The translations under genes were made by a program, and so were the position numbers. DNA of 44,410 bases from Burkholderiaceae bacterium (GTDB taxonomy: Bacteria > Pseudomonadota > Gammaproteobacteria > Burkholderiales > Burkholderiaceae_D): positions 1 through 44,410 of the forward strand of contig JAKOOD010000116.1 in NCBI GenBank assembly GCA_022701635.1, read 5' to 3'. Under the pieces are notes generated by a model. It saw only the letters and a list, made by a program, of their open reading frames with translations, ran no database searches and was not told the origin of the DNA. The first letter of the stretch is position 1. The number at the start of each line of letters is the position of its first letter. This document shows, piece after piece, positions 9,071-17,174 of this stretch.

Positions 9071-9928
9071 ATGAAGGAATCGCGCGTGCTGTTCGTTGCT
9101 GTGGCGTTGTATTTTGCGCTGGCGTGCATGGTCAGCTGGATCGTGCTGTTCCCGGCGGGACGCGCGTTCGTGGTACAGGCCTTGCTCGGTGCCGGCAGCC
9201 GCGTGCAGCGGCACTGGCGCTCGCTGGCGCAGCGGCGCGGCACGGTCATGGCAACCAGCGGCCACTCCGGCCACGCGGGCCTGCGCGGTGCGGCCGGCTT
9301 CCTGCGCCGCCATTCCGCGATTTCCCTCATCGGCGCGGTCTTGCTGGCGGCGCCGGCCACGTTCGCCCTCTTGAGCGGCGCGCATACCCGCCTCGGAGGC
9401 TTCGAGGACGGTGGCCGCGAGGTCAACGGCCAGGTGGCGATGCTGCTCGAAGGCGAGCAGCTGGTGCCGCCGCCGCCGTTGCCGCCGGTAGCGTTCACGA
9501 CGGCGGAAGTCACCGAGGCGCGTCCGCTGATCGCGTCGGCCAGCCGCGAGTGGGCCATGTTGAACAGCGATTTTCAACAGCGGTTGCTGCTGGTGTTTCG
9601 GATCATGAAGGAACGGTACGGCTACGACATGACCCTGCTGGAAGGCTACCGTAGCCCGGAACGCCAGCAGACGCTGGCCGCGATGGGATCGAACGTGACG
9701 AATGCCAGCGCCTTCCAGAGCTGGCACCAGTATGGCCTGGCGGCGGACAGCGCCTTTGTGCGCAACGGCCGCATCTTGATCTCGGAAAAGGATCCATGGG
9801 CGATGCGCGGCTACCAGTTATATGGCGAAGTGGCGGAATCGGTCGGCCTCACATGGGGCGGCCGTTGGAAGATGATGGATTTCGGACACACCGAACTGCG
9901 CCTGCCGGGCGTCATGCGGCGGCGCTAG
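9071..9928 (+). CDS. Membrane-anchored M15 (VanY-type) peptidase, TagX-like
   Basis: This 285-aa protein has two hydrophobic helices (about residues 5-27 and 79-98) joined by a strongly Arg-rich loop. By the positive-inside rule the loop is cytoplasmic and the C-terminal domain periplasmic. That domain carries M15 metallopeptidase motifs: GYRSPERQ (about 190), SWHQYGLAADSAF (about 217, a zinc His and Asp) and DFGHTEL (about 270, a zinc His). In Acinetobacter, TagX is an M15-like L,D-endopeptidase encoded in the T6SS locus that helps the apparatus pass the cell wall. I infer the same role here, as no immunity partner is adjacent and structural genes follow. The start is uncertain: an in-frame ATG lies at 8990, but 9071 gives a normal membrane N-terminus. 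Neither has a strong Shine-Dalgarno. Confidence 0.85.
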   Translation: MKESRVLFVAVALYFALACMVSWIVLFPAGRAFVVQALLGAGSRVQRHWRSLAQRRGTVMATSGHSGHAGLRGAAGFLRRHSAISLIGAVLLAAPATFALLSGAHTRLGGFEDGGREVNGQVAMLLEGEQLVPPPPLPPVAFTTAEVTEARPLIASASREWAMLNSDFQQRLLLVFRIMKERYGYDMTLLEGYRSPERQQTLAAMGSNVTNASAFQSWHQYGLAADSAFVRNGRILISEKDPWAMRGYQLYGEVAESVGLTWGGRWKMMDFGHTELRLPGVMRRR

Positions 9929-9945
9929 CGATTGGAGAGAACACC

Positions 9946-10209
9946 ATGGCAGGACCCTTCATCAGACTCGGCGACAGGACTTCGCACGGCGGCACCGTCG
10001 TCGAGGCGTCGGCGATGAGCGACATCGACGGCATCGGCATCGCCCGCATTGGCGACAAGGTCACCTGCCCCGTGCACGGCGACCAGACCATCGTGGGCGG
10101 CGACATGACGCTGGTGGTGGACGGCAAGCCGGTCGCGCGCCACGGCGACGAGATCGGCTGCGGGGCCAGGCTGATCGCCGGCCAGCAAGCCAGCGTGGAC
10201 CAGGTCTGA
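9946..10209 (+). CDS. PAAR-domain spike tip protein
   Basis: This 87-aa protein is a bare PAAR domain, the cone that sharpens the VgrG trimer. It shows the expected opening GDRTSHGGTVVEAS, then TCPVHGDQTIVGG and ARHGDEIGCGARLI, with Cys and His residues placed for the metal site near the tip. It has no toxin extension, so it is a structural tip rather than an effector. The ATG at 9946 has GGAGAG at 9934-9939. The frame is open further upstream, but that part overlaps the M15 gene and does not resemble PAAR. The next gene starts one base after its stop. Confidence 0.95.
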   Translation: MAGPFIRLGDRTSHGGTVVEASAMSDIDGIGIARIGDKVTCPVHGDQTIVGGDMTLVVDGKPVARHGDEIGCGARLIAGQQASVDQV

Positions 10210-10210
10210 C

Positions 10211-11563
10211 ATGCGCGGCTGGCTGCAGGGCGTTATGCTCTCCACCTCGCTGTTCGGCGGCAGCTGGATCGGTGCCGTCTCGTACTGGCGCGCCACCAAT
10301 CGCATGCCCTCGGCGCTCGACCTGCTGGTCTGGCTGGCGCTGTTGCCGCTGGCGCTGCTGCTGGCGGTGTGGGCAGGACGCCGCGTCATGAACGCGCGTG
10401 CCCGGGACGACACGAACGCCGCACCAGCGCCCGGCCAGGCCGTCGCCAGCGTGCCCGCGGCGGCGCCCGCCGTGCCTGCCCTTGCCATCCTGGCAGCGGC
10501 GATCCGCACCCCCCACGGCGCCACGCCGGACGAACTCGCCCAAGCCATCGGCGCGGGACGCGCCCGCGCCGACCTCGATCCGGCGCTGGTCGACCAGGAT
10601 GGCTTTCCGGTCTTCAGCGCGCGCGTCGACAGCGCCGACGGCGACGCCATGGCGGCGGAACTCGAGGGCTGGCGCGCGCAGGCGGGCCTCGACGATCCGC
10701 GCTTCACACCCGAGCAATGGCGTGCGCTGGCCCTGGGGACGCAGGTATGCACCGAACTGCTGGCACAGGCGAGCGCCGGCGCACGACAGGTGGCGCAGGG
10801 TGCGCTGCGCGGACTGCGCATCCATGCCGTCCTGGGCACCGACTGGGACGCGGCACAGCGCGCCCAGGCAAGTGCGTGGATGGCCGCGCTGGCCATCCGC
10901 GACGGGTGGCCCGCCGCGACCGTCAGTGCCTCCAGTCCACCGATGGCGGCGCCCGGCATGCTGGCGCGCTTGGCCAGCCAGGCTGACCAGGACGGCGAGC
11001 CGGTGTTCGCGATCGTGCTGGCCTTCGGCTCGCAGGTCGGCGAAGCGAGCGTGGAGCGGCTGGCGGCGCGCGGGGCGCTGTTCGGCGCCGCCACCCCCCA
11101 GGGCCTGATCCCGGGCGAGGCGGCCGCCGGCCTGCTGGTGGCGGCCCCTGACGGAGCGGCGCCGACGCTGCAGCTGGCGGTCGCGGTCGAGGGCGCCGAC
11201 GAAGGTGGTGCCGCCCGCAATGCCGGCGCCGCGCGGCTGCGCCGGCTCGCCGACGCCCTCGTCCCCGGCGCGGACGGCATGGACGCCGTCACCGCGCTGT
11301 TCGCCGACACCGGGCACCGCAGCGCGCGCCAGCTCGAGCTGATGAAATTCGCCGCCGACGCCCTGCCCCAACTGGACGCCGGCCAGGACGTCAAGGCCGT
11401 CGGCGGCGCCTGCGGGCAGTGCGGCGACGGCGCGTTCCTGGCCGCCCTCGCGCTGGCCCGCCAGCATGCGCTCGACGGTGCCGGCGCCGCGCTCTGCATC
11501 GCCAACGAAGACCCACCACAACACACTGCCGCCCTGGTCCGCCCGGCCGCGGCGCTTTCCTGA
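10211..11563 (+). CDS. Membrane-anchored protein with thiolase/ketosynthase-like motifs
   Basis: This 450-aa protein has two N-terminal hydrophobic helices (about residues 5-27 and 36-56), an Ala/Pro-rich linker, and a soluble domain (about 90-450). Parts of that domain recall beta-ketoacyl-synthase-like folds: GLIPGEAAAGLLVA resembles the KS GEGAGALVL strand. CGQCGDGAFLAALALA resembles the KS HTxGAAG helix. The ending ALCIANEDPPQHTAALVRP resembles the final KS strands. I see no catalytic Cys-His-His set, so enzymatic activity is doubtful. It lies between PAAR and TssM in a tight operon (1-base gap upstream, 17 bases to tssM), so it is probably a T6SS accessory or assembly protein. The fold is my inference from motifs and needs a profile or structure comparison. 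Confidence 0.75.
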   Translation: MRGWLQGVMLSTSLFGGSWIGAVSYWRATNRMPSALDLLVWLALLPLALLLAVWAGRRVMNARARDDTNAAPAPGQAVASVPAAAPAVPALAILAAAIRTPHGATPDELAQAIGAGRARADLDPALVDQDGFPVFSARVDSADGDAMAAELEGWRAQAGLDDPRFTPEQWRALALGTQVCTELLAQASAGARQVAQGALRGLRIHAVLGTDWDAAQRAQASAWMAALAIRDGWPAATVSASSPPMAAPGMLARLASQADQDGEPVFAIVLAFGSQVGEASVERLAARGALFGAATPQGLIPGEAAAGLLVAAPDGAAPTLQLAVAVEGADEGGAARNAGAARLRRLADALVPGADGMDAVTALFADTGHRSARQLELMKFAADALPQLDAGQDVKAVGGACGQCGDGAFLAALALARQHALDGAGAALCIANEDPPQHTAALVRPAAALS

Positions 11564-11580
11564 ACGAGACCGACGCGACG

Positions 11581-14500
11581 ATGCAAACACTTCGGCAACA
11601 CCTCACTTCCCGTACCGCCATGACCTTGATGGGCCTGTGCGCCCTGGGCGCGCTGCTGTGGATCGCCCACGCCCTGCTCGGCCTGCCGGCCGCCTGGGCC
11701 TGGAGCCTGTTCATCCTTGCCGCGGCCGGTATCGCGGCCGGCTGGCTGTGGCGGCGCTACCGGCGCCGGCAGGCGGGCGCCCGCTTGGGCGACATGCTCG
11801 AACAGCAGGCGGCCACGGATGCGCCCAAGGCCAATCCCGCGCAGCTGCAGGAACAGGAAGTCATCCGCGCCCGCATGCTGGACGCCATCTCCACCATCAA
11901 GGGATCCAAGCTGGGCCAGCTCTCGGGCGACGCCGCGCTCTACGAACTGCCCTGGTACATGGTCATCGGGAATCCTTCTGCGGGTAAAAGCACGGCGATC
12001 GCCAGCTCCGGCCTGCAGTTCCCCTTCGCCGACAGCAAGATCGTGCAAGGCGTCGGCGGGACCCGCAACTGCGACTGGTTCTTTACCACCGACGGTATCC
12101 TGATCGACACCGCCGGGCGCTACTCGGTGCAGGAGGAAGACCGCGCCGAATGGTTCGGCTTCCTGTCGCTGCTGAAGAAATACCGCAAGAAGGCCCCGAT
12201 CAACGGCGTCGTCATCGCCGTCAGCGTGGCCGAGCTGACCGGCAACCGTCCCGAGTTCGCGATCAACCTGGCCAAGAACCTGCGCCAGCGGGTGCAGGAG
12301 CTGACCGAGAAGCTCGAAGTACAGGCCCCTGTATACGTGGTATTCACCAAGGCCGACCTCATCACCGGCTTCAACGAATTCTTCCAGGACGCCGAACTCG
12401 GCGAGCGCGACCGCATCTGGGGCGCCACGCTGCCATACGACCAGAACGCCGGTGGCCAGCAGGTGCTGGACCAGTTCGACGCGCGCTTCGATGAATTGTA
12501 CGAAGGCTTGAAGGACACCAGCGCCGCGAACATGGCCCTGCAGTGGCGCGAGGGCATGCCGCCCGGCGTGTTCACCTTCCCGCTGGAGTTTTCTCACATC
12601 AAGGCGCCACTGCGCACCTTCATCGCCACCCTGTTCGAGGAAAACCCGTTCCAGTTCAAGCCGGTATTCCGCGGCTTTTACTTCACCAGCGCGCTGCAGG
12701 AAGGCGAACCGGTGTCCGCGTCGTCGCAGCGCGTCGCGCAGCGTTTCGACATCAAGCTGCAGCAGCCGGCCGACCATGGCGCCGCCTACCAGCAGCAGGG
12801 CTATTTCCTGCTCAACCTGTTCCGCAACGTGATCTTCGCCGACAAGGACCTGGTGGCGCAATACGCCAGCCCCGCCAAGACCCGCATGCGCTACGCCGCG
12901 TTCATCGCCTGCGTGGCGGTGGCCGGCCTGGCGCTGGGCGGCTGGACCTGGTCCACCATGAACAACCGCCAACTGGTCGCCAACGTCGAGGCCGACCTGG
13001 CCCAGGCCGCACGCGTGCAGGCCAAGCGCGTGGATCTGCAGTCGCGTTTCGAGGCGCTGCAGATCCTGCAGGACCGCATCGAGCAGCTCGAACGCTACCG
13101 CGAGCACCGTCCGCTGTCCCTCAGCCTGGGCTTGTACCAGGGCGACTACCTGGAGCGCAAGCTGCGCGAGGAATACTTCAGCGGCGTGCGCGAAGTGATG
13201 CTGAAGCCGGTCGGCGAGTCGCTCGAAAGTTTCCTGAACGAGGTCAACCGCAACCCCGCCGCGCTGCAGCCGTCGGCGCGCACCGCTGGCGGCCCCGACG
13301 CGGCCGCCAAGCAAGCTGCCGATCCTGGCGCGGCCCCGGCATCGCAACAGTTCAAGGATTCCAGCCCCACCAGCAGCGAGGATGCCTACAACGCGCTGAA
13401 GACCTACCTGATGCTGGCCGACCCGGCGCGCGCCGAGGGCGCGCACTTGAACGACCAGCTGACCCGCTTCTGGCGCAACTGGCTGGACGCCAACCGCGGC
13501 GCCATGCCGCGCGAGGAAATGATCCGCAGCGCCGAGCGCATCATCACCTTCTACCTGTCGCAGATCCAGGACGTGTCCTGGCCGCGCCTGGAGCCGAAGC
13601 TGGCATTGGTCGACCAGACCCGCGACAACCTGCGCCGCGTGGTGCGCGGCATGCCGGCGCGCGAGCGCGTGTACGCCGATGTCAAGGCGCGCGCCGCCAC
13701 CCGCTTCCCGACCGTGACGGTGGCGCGCATCGTCGGCGAGCAGGACAAGGAGCTGGTACTGGGCAGCTACGCCATCCCCGGCACCTTCACCCGCGAAGCC
13801 TGGGAAGGCTTCGTGCAGGATGCCTTCCGCGACGCCGCCAACCGCGAGCTGCAAAGCGCCGACTGGGTGCTCAAGACCGCATCCAAGGACGACCTGACGC
13901 TGGAGGGCAGCCCGGAGCAGATCCAGAAGGCGCTGGTCGAGTTGTACAAGAACGACTACGCCAGGGAATGGCAGCGCTTCCTGCAGGGCGTGACGATCCG
14001 CGACCTGGCCACGTTCGAGGCCGCCGCCGGCGCCATGAACCGGCTGGGCGATCCGCAGAGCTCGCCGATCGGCAAGCTGGTCAACACCGTCTACCAGCAG
14101 ACGTCCTGGGACAATCCGACGCTGGTGGACGCCGGACTGAAGCAGGCGCAGCGCGGCGCCATGGCCTGGTTCCGCGAAACCATCCTGCGCCAGAAGCCCT
14201 CGCAGCTGAACATCAACATCCCCGCCGGCACGCCCCAGAACGCGGCCCTGCCCCTGGGGCCGGTGGGCCGCGAATTCGCCGGCGTGGCGCGCATGGTGGT
14301 CGCCAAGGACAACAACGCCTCGCTGATGCGCGGCTACATGGACCAGATGTCCAAGCTGCGGAGCCGCTTCAACACCATCAAGAACCAGGGTGACCCGGGG
14401 CCCGGCGCCAAGCAGCTGATGCAGCAGACGCTGGACGGCAGCGGTTCCGAGCTGGCCGACGCGCTCAAGTACGTCGACGAGCAGATGCTGACCGGGATGA

Positions 14501-15387
14501 GCGATACCCAGAAAGGCGCCGTGCGGCCGCTGCTGGTGCGTCCGCTGATGCAGGCATTCGCCGTCATCGTCAAGCCGGCGGAAGCCGAGATCAACAAGGT
14601 CTGGGCGGCCCAGGTGGTAGCGCCGTTCCGCCAGAACCTGGCGCCGAAGTACCCGTTCGCGGTGGAGTCGCGCCTGGAGGCGAGCAACCAGGACATCGGC
14701 GAGATCTTCGGTCCGGCCGGCGCCATTGCGAAGTTCTTCGACACCACCATCGGCCCGCTGGTCGTGCGCCGCGGCGACGTGCTGGCAGCCAAGACCTGGG
14801 CCGACATGGGCATCGGGCTGGCGCCCGGGGTGGTGGCCAGCTTCCCCGGCTGGATCGCGCCGCTGTCCGCGGGCGGCGTCGCCAACGTGGCGGCGACCAG
14901 CGGCGGCGAGGAGCAGACCATGTTCGACCTGCAAGCCTTGAACGCGGTCGGCGCCACCGAATTCACCATCGAGATCGACGGCCAGGCCCTGCGCTGGCGC
15001 GGCCAGCCGCAGCCCTGGGTCCACATGGCCTGGCCGGGCAACGCCGGCACGCCGGGCGCGCGCATCACCGCCATCACGCCGCAGGGCCGCGCCGTCACCC
15101 TGTTGAACGAACCGGGCCGCACCGGGCTGAAAAGCATGGTCGAGGCGTCCAGCCGCAAGAAGAAGGACGGCGGCGTGTTCGAGCTGACCTGGTCGAACGA
15201 GGGCGTGAGCGTCAGCGCCAACCTGAAGGTGATCGGCACCCGCAAGCCGGCAGCGGCACCGGTGACCGCCGGCGCGTCCGGCGCCCAGGGCTTCAAGCGC
15301 CTGCGCCTGCCGGACACCGTGGTGACCGCCGCACCGACCCTGGCCGCCGTCCCCGCCGCGCCTGCGGGCACCGGAGGCGCCCGGTGA
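11581..15387 (+). CDS. tssM: TssM (IcmF), inner-membrane core of the T6SS membrane complex
   Basis: This 1268-aa protein has two N-terminal transmembrane helices (about residues 12-55), a cytoplasmic NTPase-like domain with Walker A GNPSAGKST (about 130) and DTAGRY, and a third helix at about 438-458 (FIACVAVAGLALGGWTW). A long periplasmic part follows, ending in beta-rich IcmF C-terminal sequence. The length and layout match the family. TssM joins TssL and an outer-membrane partner into the envelope channel through which the Hcp tube is fired. The frame is open further upstream, but the ATG at 11581 begins directly with the expected short N-terminus before helix one. Its stop overlaps the GTG of tagF. 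An intact Walker A suggests the NTP-binding version. Confidence 0.96.
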   Translation: MQTLRQHLTSRTAMTLMGLCALGALLWIAHALLGLPAAWAWSLFILAAAGIAAGWLWRRYRRRQAGARLGDMLEQQAATDAPKANPAQLQEQEVIRARMLDAISTIKGSKLGQLSGDAALYELPWYMVIGNPSAGKSTAIASSGLQFPFADSKIVQGVGGTRNCDWFFTTDGILIDTAGRYSVQEEDRAEWFGFLSLLKKYRKKAPINGVVIAVSVAELTGNRPEFAINLAKNLRQRVQELTEKLEVQAPVYVVFTKADLITGFNEFFQDAELGERDRIWGATLPYDQNAGGQQVLDQFDARFDELYEGLKDTSAANMALQWREGMPPGVFTFPLEFSHIKAPLRTFIATLFEENPFQFKPVFRGFYFTSALQEGEPVSASSQRVAQRFDIKLQQPADHGAAYQQQGYFLLNLFRNVIFADKDLVAQYASPAKTRMRYAAFIACVAVAGLALGGWTWSTMNNRQLVANVEADLAQAARVQAKRVDLQSRFEALQILQDRIEQLERYREHRPLSLSLGLYQGDYLERKLREEYFSGVREVMLKPVGESLESFLNEVNRNPAALQPSARTAGGPDAAAKQAADPGAAPASQQFKDSSPTSSEDAYNALKTYLMLADPARAEGAHLNDQLTRFWRNWLDANRGAMPREEMIRSAERIITFYLSQIQDVSWPRLEPKLALVDQTRDNLRRVVRGMPARERVYADVKARAATRFPTVTVARIVGEQDKELVLGSYAIPGTFTREAWEGFVQDAFRDAANRELQSADWVLKTASKDDLTLEGSPEQIQKALVELYKNDYAREWQRFLQGVTIRDLATFEAAAGAMNRLGDPQSSPIGKLVNTVYQQTSWDNPTLVDAGLKQAQRGAMAWFRETILRQKPSQLNINIPAGTPQNAALPLGPVGREFAGVARMVVAKDNNASLMRGYMDQMSKLRSRFNTIKNQGDPGPGAKQLMQQTLDGSGSELADALKYVDEQMLTGMSDTQKGAVRPLLVRPLMQAFAVIVKPAEAEINKVWAAQVVAPFRQNLAPKYPFAVESRLEASNQDIGEIFGPAGAIAKFFDTTIGPLVVRRGDVLAAKTWADMGIGLAPGVVASFPGWIAPLSAGGVANVAATSGGEEQTMFDLQALNAVGATEFTIEIDGQALRWRGQPQPWVHMAWPGNAGTPGARITAITPQGRAVTLLNEPGRTGLKSMVEASSRKKKDGGVFELTWSNEGVSVSANLKVIGTRKPAAAPVTAGASGAQGFKRLRLPDTVVTAAPTLAAVPAAPAGTGGAR

Positions 15388-16379
15388 GCCGCGCCGCCAC
15401 CGGCGCCACCGCGGCCAGCGTCGGCTACTTCGGCAAGGTGCCCAGCCGGGGCGACTTCATCAAGGGCAGCGACAACCCGGCCCTGGTGAAGATCCTGGAC
15501 GACTGGCTGGCGCGCGCCATGGACCTGCTGAGCGCGGACGCGCGCTGGAAGCTGAGCTACGACACGATGGCGCCGCTCCACTTCGCCATCATCGGCCCGC
15601 GCCGCCGCCATGCGATCGCCGGGCACATCGTGCGCAGCAGCGACCAGTCGAGCCGGCGCTTTCCGTTCCTGATGATGAGCACCGTGGAAATCGGCGAGCC
15701 GGCAGCCTTCGTCCCGGATGCGCCGCTGATCTTGAACCGGCTGTGGAACCGGCTGGCGGCGCTCACCGCCGGCGTGGTGGCCGCCGCCGACGCCACGGCG
15801 CCGCTGCAGGCGGCCACCAGCCAGTCGATCGAACTCGACCTGCGCACCGCGGCCTACGACGCGGCCTTCGCCGATTTCCTCGAGATGCAGACCGTGGGCG
15901 GCTTGCAGGGATTGCTGGCGCAGGCCGGCTTTACGGGCAGCGTGCGGCGCCTGCTGCTGGCGCTGGGCATGCTGCTGCAGCCGGTACTGGCCAGCAGTTC
16001 CAGCCGGCTCGAGAAAAGCCTGGTGCTGCCGCTGCCGCGCGACCCGATGTACGGCAGCCTGGCGGCGGCCTACTGGATGCACCTGATCACGCCCTTCCTG
16101 GCGCGCGCCGACTTCGAGCTGGCGCTGTTCCAGACCCGCATCGGCGAGCGGCCGGCGCTGGTGCTGGGGTTTTCGGGCGCCTCGGCGCAGACGCTGCAAG
16201 CCATCATCGACCCCCACGCCGGCCTGGAACGCCACATCACCTTCGACGAACTCGATTGGGTCGAAGACCAGGTCAACGACGACTACGCCGTGCGCAAGCT
16301 GTCGACCTACCTGGCGCAGGACGAGCTGTCGCTCAAGTCCGCCCTCGATTCGCTTTGCACCGCCTTTATCGGAACCTGA
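15384..16379 (+). CDS. tagF: TagF-domain T6SS accessory protein
   Basis: This 331-aa protein has the TagF (BMA_A0400-family) signature near the N-terminus: VGYFGKVPSRGDFIKG, then ILDDWL and FAIIGPRRRHAIAGHIV with SSRRFPF. It starts at GTG 15384, which overlaps the TGA of tssM in GTGA; GGAGG at 15373-15377 supports this start. In Pseudomonas aeruginosa, TagF is a post-translational repressor that works around the Fha scaffold. No Fha, PpkA kinase or PppA phosphatase gene is seen in this window, so it may act alone or through another partner. It is tightly linked to the OmpA-like gene, which begins two bases after its stop. Confidence 0.93.
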   Translation: MSRAATGATAASVGYFGKVPSRGDFIKGSDNPALVKILDDWLARAMDLLSADARWKLSYDTMAPLHFAIIGPRRRHAIAGHIVRSSDQSSRRFPFLMMSTVEIGEPAAFVPDAPLILNRLWNRLAALTAGVVAAADATAPLQAATSQSIELDLRTAAYDAAFADFLEMQTVGGLQGLLAQAGFTGSVRRLLLALGMLLQPVLASSSSRLEKSLVLPLPRDPMYGSLAAAYWMHLITPFLARADFELALFQTRIGERPALVLGFSGASAQTLQAIIDPHAGLERHITFDELDWVEDQVNDDYAVRKLSTYLAQDELSLKSALDSLCTAFIGT

Positions 16380-16381
16380 CC

Positions 16382-17158
16382 ATGGCACGCTCTTTCCAAC
16401 CATTCCTGCTGGCGCTGGCACTCGGCGCCGCCAACGCGGTACCGGCCCAGGCCCAGGCGCCGCAACCCGGCCAGGTGCTGGCCGCCGGCACCGTCCCCGA
16501 CGAGGCGACCAAGGCCGCCGTGCTGGCGCGCCTGCGCGACGTCTACGGCCAGGAGCGCGTGGTCGACCAGATCGCAGTCGGCCAGGTGGCCGTGCCGGCC
16601 AACTGGAACGGCTACGTGCAGAAGGTGCTCGCGTCCGACCTCAAGCAGATCAGCCGCGGCCAGCTGAAGATCGACGGTACCACCGTGAGCCTGCGCGGCG
16701 AGGTCGCCAGCGAAGGCGTGCGCCAGAAGATCGCCGGCGACGTGGCGGCCGGGCTGAACCCCACCTACACCGTCAACAACGGCTTGCGCGTGTCCAGCAG
16801 CGAACAGGGCATCCTGGACAGCGCGCTGGCCAACCGCACCGTCGAATTCGAAAGCGGCAAGGCCGCCCTGACCCCGGCCGGACGCACGATCCTGGATGAG
16901 ATGATCGCCGCCATGCAAAAGGTCAAGGGACGCAAGGTCGAGGTCATCGGCCACACCGACAACGTCGGCCTGCGCGCCACCAACCAGGGCCTGAGCCAGG
17001 CCCGCGCCGAGGCGGTCAAGGCCTACATGGCCAGCCACGGCATCAACGGCGACTTGTTGAGCGCCTCGGGCCAGGGTTCGGATCGTCCGGTGGCCGGCAA
17101 CGACACCCCCGAGGGGCGTGCGCGCAACCGGCGCATCGAGTTCCGCATCGCCCAGTAA
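16382..17158 (+). CDS. Exported BON-OmpA peptidoglycan-binding protein
   Basis: This 258-aa protein has a Sec signal peptide (ending in VPAQA), a BON-like segment (about residues 80-135: LKIDGTTVSLRGEV and VNNGLRV) and an OmpA C-terminal peptidoglycan-binding domain (about 150-258). The OmpA domain shows VEFESGKAALTPAG, VIGHTDNVG and the conserved tail ARNRRIEFRI. It is periplasmic and non-covalently wall-bound. TssL here lacks its own OmpA extension, so this protein may anchor the secretion complex to the wall, as OmpA-like Tag proteins do in other T6SS loci. The ATG at 16382 comes two bases after the tagF stop. The frame is open far upstream inside tagF, but only this start gives a signal peptide. 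Confidence 0.9.
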   Translation: MARSFQPFLLALALGAANAVPAQAQAPQPGQVLAAGTVPDEATKAAVLARLRDVYGQERVVDQIAVGQVAVPANWNGYVQKVLASDLKQISRGQLKIDGTTVSLRGEVASEGVRQKIAGDVAAGLNPTYTVNNGLRVSSSEQGILDSALANRTVEFESGKAALTPAGRTILDEMIAAMQKVKGRKVEVIGHTDNVGLRATNQGLSQARAEAVKAYMASHGINGDLLSASGQGSDRPVAGNDTPEGRARNRRIEFRIAQ

Positions 17159-17174
17159 AAATACAAGGACCCGC

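Noticed and set aside
4818-9071. A very long open frame on the plus strand opposite VgrG-A and its effector
   Set aside because: It lies antisense to clear genes, has the Arg/Ala/Gly-rich make-up of a high-GC shadow frame, and shows no domain or Shine-Dalgarno support.
9925-15024. A 1.7 kb-codon open frame on the minus strand opposite PAAR and tssM
   Set aside because: Antisense shadow of the PAAR, thiolase-like and TssM genes; composition is repetitive and unlike a folded protein.
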